Notes: a model not told the origin generated them from the sequence alone. A stretch of 27,522 bases of DNA from an uncultured Oscillospiraceae bacterium (GCA_900542575.1 UQOE01000023.1:1-27522); one strand, 5' to 3'. Positions 18,331 through 26,192 are shown, numbered from the stretch's first letter. Numbers and translations: made by a program.

Positions 18331-19029
18331 ATGGCGCGCGGCAGTCTCTACGACCGGTGGGGCGGTGCCGTTCTGAACACATTTTTGGCGCTGCTGATGG
18401 GTGCAACGGTTTTAGGCTATGCGTCCGGGTACGCAAGCGTTTATGGCCATATTGCCCAATGGACCGGGAAGGGCTACAGCGCAGCCACTCAAATTCTCGG
18501 AGTCATCGGTACGATTCTGTCCATTGTCTCGCTGATTATTGGCGGAGCGGTGAATCTTGGCATTGTGGAGTATCATCAGCGGCTCGCCTTTCACAAGGAA
18601 GCCGACACCTATGTGCTGGTCTCCTATTTTAAGGACCATTTTACCGAAGCATTTCTGACCAATCTTCTGGTAGATCTTTTTGTCCTTCTGTGGTCGCTTC
18701 TTCTGGTTATTCCCGGAATTGTCATGGCCTATGCCTATTCCATGACCTTTTTCCTTATGCAGGAGAACCCGGACCTGAAAGCCATGGATGCCATTCGTGC
18801 GTCCCGTGCAATGATGAAGGGCAGAAAGTGGAAGCTGTTCTGTCTGGACCTCAGCTTTATTGGCTGGGCACTTCTCTGTGCACTGACCGCGGGCCTCGGC
18901 AATCTTCTCCTTATGCCCTATGTCATGCAGGCCCATACCATATTTTATAATAATGCCCGATGGGAACAGACGGCGGCGCAGCAGGCCGATGCCGTTTCCG
19001 AACCCGCCGGAAGCGGAGGAACCGTATGA
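18331..19029 (+). CDS. DUF975-family integral membrane protein
   Basis: A membrane protein of about 232 residues. It has four to five hydrophobic segments, with a DUF975-like C-terminal half: GIVMAYAYSMTFFLMQENPD, then DAIRASRAMMKGRKWKLF and DLSFIGWALLCALTAGLGNL. The family is common in Clostridia and Bacilli and its role is unknown. The first ATG is 18331, but it lacks a ribosome site. A good GAGAGGAG sits 24-36 nt further upstream, and the in-frame codons ATC AAA GCT ACA GAA GTT CGA GAG would add the usual DUF975 N-terminus (KATEVREMARGSL), so translation may start at a non-ATG codon at 18307. Its stop overlaps the next start as ATGA. Confidence 0.82.
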   Translation: MARGSLYDRWGGAVLNTFLALLMGATVLGYASGYASVYGHIAQWTGKGYSAATQILGVIGTILSIVSLIIGGAVNLGIVEYHQRLAFHKEADTYVLVSYFKDHFTEAFLTNLLVDLFVLLWSLLLVIPGIVMAYAYSMTFFLMQENPDLKAMDAIRASRAMMKGRKWKLFCLDLSFIGWALLCALTAGLGNLLLMPYVMQAHTIFYNNARWEQTAAQQADAVSEPAGSGGTV

Positions 19030-19196
19030 ATTCGTGTGACACCTGTCTGAATTTAGAAACCGATGAAGACAACAGCACTTACTGCACTGTAGATATGGAT
19101 GAAGATGAATATCTTCATCTGCTGCAGAGCAGCTACAAAGGATGTCCGTATTACCGGCCCGGGTCGGAATACGACATTGTGCGGAAACAGAACTGA
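19026..19196 (+). CDS. small acidic Cys-containing protein, DUF6472-like (56 aa)
   Basis: A 56-residue cytoplasmic protein with four cysteines (C4, C7 in NSCDTC, then C19 and C39 in the GCPYY motif). The order CxxC, acidic run MDEDEY, GCPYYRPGSEY, IVRKQN matches the clostridial DUF6472 family from memory; the function is unknown and a metal-binding role is only suggested by the Cys pattern. ATG 19026 follows GGAGGAACC and overlaps the DUF975 stop as ATGA, so the two are co-translated. A longer upstream frame has no ribosome site. Confidence 0.8.
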   Translation: MNSCDTCLNLETDEDNSTYCTVDMDEDEYLHLLQSSYKGCPYYRPGSEYDIVRKQN

Positions 19197-19212
19197 ATGG
19201 AGCTGGAGCACG

Positions 19213-19245
19213 GGTCTCTTCCTACGGGAAGAGGCCTTCTTTTTT
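19213..19245 (+). terminator. terminator after the DUF975 operon
   Basis: A 10-bp stem with one G-U pair (GGTCTCTTCC at 19213-19222 with GGAAGAGGCC at 19227-19236), a 4-nt loop and a T-rich tail (19237-19245). Confidence 0.88.
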
Positions 19246-19323
19246 ACAAGAATTTGATGATTCTATGCTATCATATTCAATGAAAAATAATTTTAATAGG
19301 AGATTAACGGGGGGAGACATTTT

Positions 19324-20235
19324 ATGTACGGCGTAGTAGATATCGGCTCCAACACCATTCGTCTGGTCATTTATCATGTTCACGGAAACAAGATTCAGAA
19401 GGCGGTCAACAAAAAATATATGGTCGGCCTTGCGGGCTATATCACCGATGAAGGGGAGATGACGAAATTCGGCGTCGCGAAATTAATCGATACGCTGAAA
19501 GATATCCAGCTTCTGCTGGAGAGCATCCATGTCCAGAAACTTTTTATGTTTGCGACGGCTTCGCTGCGCAATATCAATAATACGGAAAAGGTTCTGGATC
19601 AGGTTAAAGAGGAGACCGGATTTGATATTCGAATTCTGAGCGGCTCCGAAGAGGCGGAGTATGGCTATTACGGCTTACTGCTGGAGGGCGCCCGACCGAC
19701 TGGTATTGACATCGATGTCGGCGGCGGAAGCACAGAGCTGGTACTGTTCAACAACTCGAAGATTGAGTTTGAGGCTTCTATCCCGCTCGGCTCTCTGGTG
19801 CTGTTTGACGAGTATGTCTCGAAAATTGTCCCCAAGAAAAAAGAGGCGCAGGCCATCCGCAATGCCATGGAGCGGAAGCTCTGCGAATTTGAATTTCCGC
19901 AGAAACGTTCCACCGACACCCTGTTTGTAGAGGGCGGCTCCGGCCGGGCAACGCTGAAGCTGCTTCGGCAGAAATATCCGGACGCCATCCGCGGAAACAC
20001 CTATAACGTCCGGTACCTCCGGAATTTCCTGAACTTTTACTTTGAAGAAAAGGAAGAGTGCACCCGGCTTATTCTCAAGACTTCGCCGGACCGCATCCAT
20101 ACGGCTATTCCAGGTATGATTGCCATTGATACGGTGGTCGATCATTTTGACAGCAATACGATCACAACAATCAGCAACGGCGTTCGAGAAGGTTTTCTCT
20201 GGCATATGCTGAATGAGGAGGAGACAAACACATGA
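19324..20235 (+). CDS. ppx: Ppx/GppA-family exopolyphosphatase
   Basis: A 303-residue enzyme of the ASKHA fold, expected to hydrolyse inorganic polyphosphate from the end (or pppGpp in GppA-type members). Visible motifs: the first phosphate loop VVDIGSNTIRLVIY (residues 4-17), ATASLRN, GSEEAEYGYYG and the second loop DIDVGGGSTEL (about residues 130-140). The short length with no C-terminal HD extension is common in clostridial members. The ATG follows GGGGGGAG at a good distance. The stop overlaps the ppk start as ATGA; this tight pairing with polyphosphate kinase makes a polyphosphatase role more likely than pppGpp hydrolysis. Confidence 0.92.
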   Translation: MYGVVDIGSNTIRLVIYHVHGNKIQKAVNKKYMVGLAGYITDEGEMTKFGVAKLIDTLKDIQLLLESIHVQKLFMFATASLRNINNTEKVLDQVKEETGFDIRILSGSEEAEYGYYGLLLEGARPTGIDIDVGGGSTELVLFNNSKIEFEASIPLGSLVLFDEYVSKIVPKKKEAQAIRNAMERKLCEFEFPQKRSTDTLFVEGGSGRATLKLLRQKYPDAIRGNTYNVRYLRNFLNFYFEEKEECTRLILKTSPDRIHTAIPGMIAIDTVVDHFDSNTITTISNGVREGFLWHMLNEEETNT

Positions 20236-22451
20236 ACTATATGCAGAACCGAGAGCTCTCCTGGCTCAAGTTCAATGAGAGGGTCATGAATGAGGCGAAA
20301 GACGAGACGGTTCCCATTTTGGAGCGGCTCCGCTTCCTCACCATTTTTACCACCAATCTGGACGAGTTCTTTCGGGTCCGCGTCGGGAGTCTGATCGACT
20401 TAAGTCAGGCCAAGAAAGACTATCATGACAACAAGTCCGGCATGACGGCCGATGAGCAGCTGAGCGCCATTTACTCTGCTGTCCGCCCGCTTTACAGCAA
20501 GCGGGACGCCATCTACTATGAGCTGGAACATCTGCTCCGCTCCTATGGCATTGCACGGCTCTCCTTTGCTGAACTCAGCGGGGAAGAACAGGAGTGGGCC
20601 GAGGACTATTTCCAGCAGAACATTCTGCCGGCGCTCTCCCCGGAAATCATCGATGCCCACCATCCGTTCCCCCATCTCCAGAACAAGGTCATCAATATTG
20701 CCTGTCATCTGATCAGCCGAAAAGGGGACAAAACGCTGGGCCTTATCCCGGTCAATCCGGCCATGCCGGAGGTCATTTACTTCCCGGGCAGCGACGTCCA
20801 TTTCATTGCGGTCGAGGACCTGATTCTCGAATTCGCAGACCTCGTATTTGAAAACTACGATGTCATGGAGAAGACGGAGATCGTCATTACCCGGAATGCG
20901 GATATTCACGCCGAGGACGAGGATTTCGACATCTCGGAGGACTTCCGCAAGGTCATGAAGAAGATGCTGGTTCACCGCCGCCGCCTGTCTCCTGTCCGCC
21001 TGGAGCTCTCCGACGCCATCAGCTCCAAGTTCTATGACCGCCTCAAGGACCGTTTTCGCCTGAGTGACCGGCAGATCTTTTTCTCCAAAGCCCCTCTCCG
21101 GCTCAACTACGCCTATCCGGTTGCAGATAAACTCTCGGATCAGGTGCGTGAAAAACTGACATTTACCCCTTATACGCCGCTGATCCCCAAATCCATTGAC
21201 GCCAATAAATCCATGTGCCGGCAGATTGAACAGCATGATATCCTGCTGTCCTATCCCTATGAGAGCATGGATCCGTTCCTCCGCATGCTGGAAGAGGCGG
21301 CAGAGGACCCGGACGTCCTCTCCATTCAGATTACAATTTATCGCCTTGCGGGTAAGAGCCGTCTGGTCCATGCTCTGACGACTGCAGCGCAGAACGGCAA
21401 AGAGGTCACTGCTCTGGTCGAACTCCGCGCCCGGTTCGATGAACAGAACAATATCGACTGGTCAACCGAACTGGACAAATCTGGCTGTACCGTTATCTAC
21501 GGAATTCCGGGCTATAAAGTTCACTCCAAAGTCTGCCTGATCACCCGCCATACACAGGCCGGCATTCGTTACCTGACGCAGATCGGCACCGGCAACTACA
21601 ATGAAAAGACTGCGAAACTGTACACCGACCTCTCCCTGCTGACCGCCGACCAGGAAATCGGCGAGGACGCCAAAGTGTTTTTCCAGAACATGGGAATTGG
21701 AAATCTCTATGGCGAATACGATACGCTGCTGGTGGCACCGGTCTGCCTGAAAAAGAAGGTCCTGGAGTATATGGACCGTGAGATTGCCAAGGGCTCCAAG
21801 GGAAAGATTTTCTTTAAGATCAACTCCCTGACCGACAAAAAAGTCATCCAGAAACTGCACAAGGCCTCAAAAGCCGGCGTCCAGGTCCGGATGATCATTC
21901 GCGGCATCTGCTGCCTGATCCCCGGCATCCCCGGGGAGACCGATAACATTACGATTCGCAGCATCGTCGGCCGTTATCTCGAGCACTCCCGCATCTACTG
22001 CTTCGGCGAGGGCACCGATGAGGCAATGTTTATTGCCTCTGCCGACATGATGACCCGCAATACGGAGCGCCGCGTCGAAGTCGGCGTCCCCATTCGCGAT
22101 GAAGCGGTCGCCGCGAAAATCCATAACATCATGGATATCATGTGGGCCGATACGATAAAAGCACGCCAGCTCGGTCCGGACAGCAACTACCGGAAGATTG
22201 AGGGGGAGCCGCTGGATGCCCAGGATGCGCAGATGAGGCTTGCAGAGAAGACCGGCCGGGCGCCCCGCGGGCTGGAACTTGGAGAGGAAAAGGAAACGAG
22301 ACATGGCCGTATGCTGGTAAAACAGGAGCCGTATCAGATTTCCGTATCCCGTCTCCGCTCCCTCTGGGCGCAGACCATTCGGCTTTCATTCTGTGCGCTG
22401 GCGGACCGACTCCGCCGGCTGTTCCACCGGAATAAAAAGAGCGGAAAATGA
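20232..22451 (+). CDS. ppk: polyphosphate kinase 1
   Basis: A 739-residue enzyme that reversibly transfers the terminal phosphate of ATP to polyphosphate. The N-terminal motif NRELSWLKFNERVMNEA opens the family, followed by NLDEFFRVRVG. The two catalytic histidines are visible: H431 in GYKVHSKVCLIT and H585 in YLEHSRIYCFG; GTGNYNEKTAKLYTDLSLLT is the signature between them. The C-terminus (from about residue 675) is a basic extension beyond the E. coli length of 688 and has no recognisable motif. The ATGA overlap with ppx couples synthesis and degradation of the polymer. Confidence 0.96.
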   Translation: MNYMQNRELSWLKFNERVMNEAKDETVPILERLRFLTIFTTNLDEFFRVRVGSLIDLSQAKKDYHDNKSGMTADEQLSAIYSAVRPLYSKRDAIYYELEHLLRSYGIARLSFAELSGEEQEWAEDYFQQNILPALSPEIIDAHHPFPHLQNKVINIACHLISRKGDKTLGLIPVNPAMPEVIYFPGSDVHFIAVEDLILEFADLVFENYDVMEKTEIVITRNADIHAEDEDFDISEDFRKVMKKMLVHRRRLSPVRLELSDAISSKFYDRLKDRFRLSDRQIFFSKAPLRLNYAYPVADKLSDQVREKLTFTPYTPLIPKSIDANKSMCRQIEQHDILLSYPYESMDPFLRMLEEAAEDPDVLSIQITIYRLAGKSRLVHALTTAAQNGKEVTALVELRARFDEQNNIDWSTELDKSGCTVIYGIPGYKVHSKVCLITRHTQAGIRYLTQIGTGNYNEKTAKLYTDLSLLTADQEIGEDAKVFFQNMGIGNLYGEYDTLLVAPVCLKKKVLEYMDREIAKGSKGKIFFKINSLTDKKVIQKLHKASKAGVQVRMIIRGICCLIPGIPGETDNITIRSIVGRYLEHSRIYCFGEGTDEAMFIASADMMTRNTERRVEVGVPIRDEAVAAKIHNIMDIMWADTIKARQLGPDSNYRKIEGEPLDAQDAQMRLAEKTGRAPRGLELGEEKETRHGRMLVKQEPYQISVSRLRSLWAQTIRLSFCALADRLRRLFHRNKKSGK

Positions 22452-22462
22452 TTCCTGCAGAA

Positions 22463-22500
22463 AACTCCCCCGTCGGTTTCGGAAAACCGCCGGGGGAGTT
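22463..22500. terminator. shared hairpin terminator between ppk and the PEBP-like gene
   Basis: A long stem of AACTCCCCCG (22463-22472) with CGGGGGAGTT (22491-22500), extended by CGGTTT/AAACCG. The U-tract is short on the minus strand and absent on the plus strand, so efficiency as a terminator is uncertain. Confidence 0.6.
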
Positions 22501-22519
22501 CTGGTTCTGTATATTATTC

Positions 22520-23071
22520 TTAAACGTTCTGGTCTCCATGTGCGTAAGGTACAATGGTCGATGCGCTGGTGATGATATTGCTTCTGCCAAGTTTGTTTTC
22601 AATGGCAGATGCGCTGTTCTTTTTGTCGAAATTGCCCGGCAGGGAGGCCGGCGCCTTTTTCAGTGCGTAGACGATAATTTTATACCGGTGCTGGCCGCTC
22701 GGCGGATAGGGCCCTTTGTAGCGGGAGCTCTTCAGTTTTTCACCCTGCTTAATTTTGGTCTGGGCGGGTCCGACTTTGGCAATCCAATGACACCAGTTGT
22801 TGGCCGAAGTGTCCAGCATGTAGATGGCGTAGGCATTGGCGCCTTCGACCGGGGTCCAGGAGACCGCCGGAACCTGGTTCTGTCCGCCGGCGGACTGATA
22901 GGCGCAGGCGGTGAGCAGGCGGCCATTGGAGGCACGGGAAGTACACTTGACGGCCATAACCGGCTTTTTGGCTGTGGATTCGTTTTTCTGTTCCGCGCAT
23001 GCGGAGACGGAAAAGACAAGTCCGAGCAGGACCAGAGAGAGCAGAATAGAGAGGAATTTCTTGGATTTCAT
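22520..23071 (-). CDS. PEBP/YbhB-family exported protein, probable lipoprotein
   Basis: A 183-residue protein with a basic start (MKSKKF), a hydrophobic signal helix and a Cys after SVSA (about residue 25) that forms a plausible lipobox (VSAC), so it is probably anchored to the outer face of the membrane. The body has the PEBP pattern: VPAVSWTPVEGANAYAIYM, the NNWCHWIAK segment and GPYPPSGQHRYKIIVYAL. PEBP (YbhB/YbcL) proteins bind phosphorylated or small anionic ligands, though the true ligand is unknown. ATG 23071 is chosen because AAAGGAAG precedes it; the earlier GTG lies inside that site. It is divergent from the response regulator. Confidence 0.85.
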   Translation of the reverse strand: MKSKKFLSILLSLVLLGLVFSVSACAEQKNESTAKKPVMAVKCTSRASNGRLLTACAYQSAGGQNQVPAVSWTPVEGANAYAIYMLDTSANNWCHWIAKVGPAQTKIKQGEKLKSSRYKGPYPPSGQHRYKIIVYALKKAPASLPGNFDKKNSASAIENKLGRSNIITSASTIVPYAHGDQNV

Positions 23072-23103
23072 GGGGGATCTTCCTTTCACCTTTATTTTTT
23101 TCT

Positions 23104-23132
23104 ATTCTAACGCAGTCCCACTGATTGCGCAA
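23104..23132 (-). promoter_or_regulatory. promoter of the PEBP-like lipoprotein gene
   Basis: On the minus strand TTGCGC (23127-23132), a 17-nt spacer and TAGAAT (23104-23109) precede the gene by about 33 nt. Confidence 0.55.
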
Positions 23133-23142
23133 AGATTTTAGG

Positions 23143-23171
23143 CACCCTTAAGGTGTGGGAATTAGTATAAT
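23143..23171 (+). promoter_or_regulatory. promoter region of the two-component system with an inverted repeat
   Basis: A perfect TATAAT lies at 23166-23171. The place of the -35 is taken by the inverted repeat CACC-CTTAA-GGTG (23143-23155) rather than a TTGACA-like sequence. That layout would fit an activator-dependent, perhaps self-regulated, promoter. Confidence 0.5.
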
Positions 23172-23205
23172 AAAAAACAGGATTTATCGGGAAGGGGGAC
23201 CCGCA

Positions 23206-23880
23206 ATGCGGCTGCTGCTTGCAGAGGATGAAAAAATACTGTCCGAGGCTCTGGTGACGATGCTGACTCGCAGCCACTATTCGGTCGATGCGGTCTATGA
23301 CGGCGAAGATGCCCTGGATTACCTGCTGAACGGCGAGTACGACGGTGCTATTTTGGATATTATGATGCCGAAAATGGACGGCATCACCGTTGTCAAAAAA
23401 ATACGGGCGGCAGGGCTGTCCCTGCCGGTGCTGATGCTGACGGCCAAGAGTGAAATCGACGACCGCGTCGAAGGTCTCGACGCCGGCGCCGACGACTACC
23501 TGACGAAGCCGTTTGCGGCAAAGGAGCTCCTGGCACGCGTGCGGGCCATGACCCGGCGGCAGCCGGAACTGGCGGACAGCACACTGCGGTTTTCGGACCT
23601 GTCCCTGGATCGCGCGGGAGATACGCTGCAGGGTCCGGAAGGGGAGGCGAACCTCAGCAACAAGGAATTCCAGATTATGGAGCTGCTCCTGCTAAATGCG
23701 GGCGGGGTCCTCTCTGCGGACCGGATCCTCGAGAAGGTCTGGGGCTATGATACCGAAGCGGAGATCAATGTGGTCTGGGTCTATATCTCCGCTCTGCGTA
23801 AAAAGATGAAGGCTATCGGGACCTCGGTCCGAATCAAGGCGGCCCGCGGCATCGGCTACATGCTGGAGGAGACGACATGA
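23206..23880 (+). CDS. OmpR-family response regulator
   Basis: A 224-residue transcription regulator. The receiver domain (residues 1-115) has the acidic pair E7-D8, phosphoacceptor D51 in ILDIMMP, T79 in LMLTAK and K101 in LTKPF. The C-terminal winged-helix domain (about 128-224) has SNKEFQIMELLLLNAGGVLS and VYISALRKKM, typical of OmpR/PhoB. ATG 23206 follows GGAAGGGGG. Its stop overlaps the sensor kinase start as ATGA. The kinase's likely control targets include the small secreted proteins downstream, but this is inference from neighbourhood. Confidence 0.95.
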   Translation: MRLLLAEDEKILSEALVTMLTRSHYSVDAVYDGEDALDYLLNGEYDGAILDIMMPKMDGITVVKKIRAAGLSLPVLMLTAKSEIDDRVEGLDAGADDYLTKPFAAKELLARVRAMTRRQPELADSTLRFSDLSLDRAGDTLQGPEGEANLSNKEFQIMELLLLNAGGVLSADRILEKVWGYDTEAEINVVWVYISALRKKMKAIGTSVRIKAARGIGYMLEETT

Positions 23881-25256
23881 TTCAGAAACTCCGACACCGC
23901 TTTATTGCCGTCAGCATGCTGGCGGTCTTTCTGGTTCTGCTGGTGATGATGACGGCCATCAACGTGGTCAACTATCAGAGTATCGGCCGACGGGCCGACC
24001 CGGTCCTGACGACCATCGCCGACCACGGCGGGAAGTACCCGCGCCCGAAAAAGCACGATGCCCGCGATTATCATGGGGACCACGGAAAAGATCATGACCA
24101 GGACCATCCTTATGATCCGAAGCACGCGGAGGAATACCACGAGGAGATCCATCGCAACCCGTTTAAGTGGTGGTATTACTATATGCATCCCGACGGGAAC
24201 AAGGAGATGCCGTTCGAGGTCCGCTATTTTACAGTTATTTTCGAGAACGGCGAGACCGCACACGTCTACGCCGACCACATTCAGTCGGTTACCGCAGAAC
24301 AGGCCGAGGAGATCGGCCGCATCCTGGCTGCCCAGAAGAAAAAGACCGGCTACAGCGGGAAATACCGCTATATGATCCGCCGAAACGGTGCAGAGGTCAT
24401 GGTCATCTGCCTGGACCGCACACGGGAGTTTTCCAGTTTCTATACCTTCCTGACAACGACGATCTTCATCTCCGTGCTGGCCCTGATTCTGATCTATCTT
24501 CTGGTCCTGCTCTTCTCCCGCTGGGTCACACGGCCGATGGCGGAGAGCTACGCCAAGCAGAAGCGATTCATCACCAATGCCAGCCACGATCTGAAGACCC
24601 CGCTGGCAATCATAGGATCCTGTACCGACGTGCTGGAGATGGAGCAGGGCAGCAGCAAGTGGACGGAGGGCATCCATCAGCAGGTGGACCGGATGACCCA
24701 TATGACTAACGATTTGGTCAGCCTTTCCCGCATGGATGAGATGAGTGCGGCCGACCTGGAGAAAACCGCTTTCTCCCTTTCCAGGCTGGCAGAGGATACG
24801 CTGACGCCCTACTATCTGCTGGCCCGGGAGAAGGGCAAGGAGCTGCAGCTGGAAATCCAGCCGGAACTGACCTTCTTCGGGAACTCCAACACCATCCGGC
24901 AGCTCCTGACGATTCTCGCGGACAACGCGGTCAAATACACCTCGGACAGCGGAACCATTCAGATCTCGATCTGCCGAAAGAATCATAAAATGGTAATTAC
25001 CAGCCGAAATCCGGCAGAGGGGCTGAAAAAGGGGAGCGCAGACAATCTGTTCGACCGGTTCTACCGCGCCGACGCTTCCCGCAGCTCCGGCGAGGGCGGT
25101 TCCGGGATCGGACTTTCGATGGCACGCAGCATTGTGACAGCTCATGGCGGAAAAATCTCTGCCTGGAGTGAGGACGGCCGCACTCTGACTGTTCAGGCCG
25201 TGCTTCCGGACCATGTCGGAAGGAAAAGACAAAAAACAGCGGCTCCAACGGCATAA
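23877..25256 (+). CDS. sensor histidine kinase with His/Asp-rich extracytoplasmic segment
   Basis: A 459-residue membrane kinase. TM1 is at about 10-32 and TM2 at about 190-213, leaving an extracytoplasmic loop of about 155 residues. The first part of that loop (residues 50-92) holds nine histidines alternating with Asp, Lys and Tyr, e.g. DYHGDHGKDHDQDHPYD. The kinase core has the phosphoacceptor H237 in NASHDLKTPLA, the N box ADNAVKY (349-355), LFDRFYRAD (391-399) and the G2 box GGSGIGLSMA. The usual DxGxG G1 box is replaced by SRNPAE, which I recall in many clostridial kinases. The His-rich loop suggests sensing of metal ions or pH. It overlaps the regulator as ATGA. Confidence 0.93.
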   Translation: MIQKLRHRFIAVSMLAVFLVLLVMMTAINVVNYQSIGRRADPVLTTIADHGGKYPRPKKHDARDYHGDHGKDHDQDHPYDPKHAEEYHEEIHRNPFKWWYYYMHPDGNKEMPFEVRYFTVIFENGETAHVYADHIQSVTAEQAEEIGRILAAQKKKTGYSGKYRYMIRRNGAEVMVICLDRTREFSSFYTFLTTTIFISVLALILIYLLVLLFSRWVTRPMAESYAKQKRFITNASHDLKTPLAIIGSCTDVLEMEQGSSKWTEGIHQQVDRMTHMTNDLVSLSRMDEMSAADLEKTAFSLSRLAEDTLTPYYLLAREKGKELQLEIQPELTFFGNSNTIRQLLTILADNAVKYTSDSGTIQISICRKNHKMVITSRNPAEGLKKGSADNLFDRFYRADASRSSGEGGSGIGLSMARSIVTAHGGKISAWSEDGRTLTVQAVLPDHVGRKRQKTAAPTA

Positions 25257-25300
25257 TTTTTAAGTTGTTTTTAGGTAGCAGGCGCAGGATAGAGGACAGA

Positions 25301-25321
25301 TCGAACCGAACCGCTGTTCGA
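25301..25321. repeat. small inverted repeat in the leader of the PAPKK protein gene
   Basis: TCGAAC (25301-25306) and GTTCGA (25316-25321) form a 6-bp arm inverted repeat with a 9-nt loop, without T-run. It could be an operator or a weak RNA hairpin. The whole gap 25257-25353 holds no gene. Confidence 0.3.
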
Positions 25322-25353
25322 CCTTATCTCAAATATTCAGGAGGTTGTTACCA

Positions 25354-25728
25354 ATGAAACTGAAGAAGATCCTTGCCGCAGTTTTTGCACTTGCAATGGT
25401 CACCGTCATTGCGGCTGTCAGTGTCTCTGCACACGGCAGAAATCCGATTGCAGAAGTCACAAAGACCCAGGTTGCTGCTGAGGCCCAGGTCGGCGTCAAA
25501 GTCGGCGACAAAGCGCCGGCTCCGAAGAAAGACGCCCCGAAACCGGCTCCGAAGAAGGATGACTGCAAGCCTGCCCCGAAGAAGGGCGAATGCAAGCCCG
25601 CTCCGAAGAAAGACGCTCCCAAGCCGGCTCCAAAGAAAGATGCTCCGAAACCGGGCCCGAAACACGATGAAGGTGCCCATCATGACAACGGCGGACATCA
25701 CGAAGACCACCATGGCGATCGCCGCTAA
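25354..25728 (+). CDS. secreted PAPKK-repeat protein with His-rich tail
   Basis: A 124-residue exported protein. The signal peptide spans residues 1-26 with cut VSVSA-HG. A linker leads to five near-perfect nine-residue repeats starting at residues 55, 64, 73, 82 and 91 (PAPKK followed by DAPK, DDCK, GECK, DAPK, DAPK). A degenerate sixth unit (PGPKHDEG) and a His-rich end follow, with seven His in residues 104-120. Two repeats contain one Cys each (C71, C80). No LPXTG or membrane anchor is seen, so it is released or held to the wall by charge. AGGAGG precedes the ATG. It follows the kinase by 97 nt with no terminator between. The function is unknown; the His tail invites a metal-binding idea. 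Confidence 0.85.
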   Translation: MKLKKILAAVFALAMVTVIAAVSVSAHGRNPIAEVTKTQVAAEAQVGVKVGDKAPAPKKDAPKPAPKKDDCKPAPKKGECKPAPKKDAPKPAPKKDAPKPGPKHDEGAHHDNGGHHEDHHGDRR

Positions 25729-25759
25729 GTTTTAATCCCATTCCCTATTGCACATAAGA

Positions 25760-25795
25760 CGCCTTGCAGATGTATTTCTGCAAGGCGCTTTCTAT
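25760..25795 (+). terminator. terminator after the PAPKK protein gene
   Basis: An 11-bp stem (CGCCTTGCAGA with TCTGCAAGGCG, 25760-25787) and a T-rich tail (CTTTCTATTTT). Confidence 0.85.
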
Positions 25796-25845
25796 TTTCC
25801 ATAATCAGGTAGAATACAGGAAAAAGTGGAAAGGAGAAATCCCTT

Positions 25846-26073
25846 ATGAAAAAACTGATATCTGTATTACTTGCCGCCATGCTCTGCATGTGCCTCGCCG
25901 CGGTTTCGGTCTCGGCACATCAGATGCCTCCGAGAGATCAGCCGCCGGTTCCAATGATGTAGCAGCCTGCTCCGGCACCGAAGAAGCTAGCCCCGGCTCC
26001 GAAGAAACCGGCACCGGCACCGAAGCCGCTCCGGCTCCGGTACCCTATCATCATTGAGCAATTGAGTGACTAA
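25846..26073 (+). pseudogene. broken paralogue of the secreted PAPKK family (in-frame TAG)
   Basis: The gene opens normally: AAAGGAG upstream of ATG 25846, then the family signal peptide (MKKLISVLLAAM...AAVSVSA-HQ). After residue 38 (PPVPMM) an in-frame TAG at 25960-25962 stops it. Beyond the stop the same frame continues as QPAPAPKK, LAPAPKK and PAPAPK, clearly the family repeat, before drifting into unrelated residues and a TAA at 26071. The neighbouring +2 frame ends APAPVPYHH with a stop at 26055-26057, a His-tail-like end, so a frameshift may exist as well. A 38-residue peptide could still be secreted, so an expressed short peptide is the alternative. Confidence 0.75.
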
Positions 26074-26079
26074 GCTGGG

Positions 26080-26119
26080 ACTTCTGCAGAATAAAAATTC
26101 TGCGGAGGTTCTTTTTTTG
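26080..26119 (+). terminator. terminator after the broken paralogue
   Basis: A stem of ACTTCTGCAGAAT (26080-26092) with ATTCTGCGGAGGT (26097-26109), using G-U pairs, is followed by a TTCTTTTTTT tract. Confidence 0.88.
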
Positions 26120-26192
26120 ACTGCTTCGCTGACGGAAATCCACTGCATTTTCAGATTTTTTCAAAAAAATCAAAAAAATGTAAAAAATACTG

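Noticed and set aside
23856..25232. 458-codon open frame on the minus strand opposite the sensor kinase
   Set aside because: The kinase frame has clear H, N and G2 motifs; the antisense frame has none and no ribosome site.
25552..25660. repeats in the PAPKK gene as a possible CRISPR array
   Set aside because: The repeats are in frame, 27 nt long and contiguous without unique spacers; they encode the nine-residue protein repeat.
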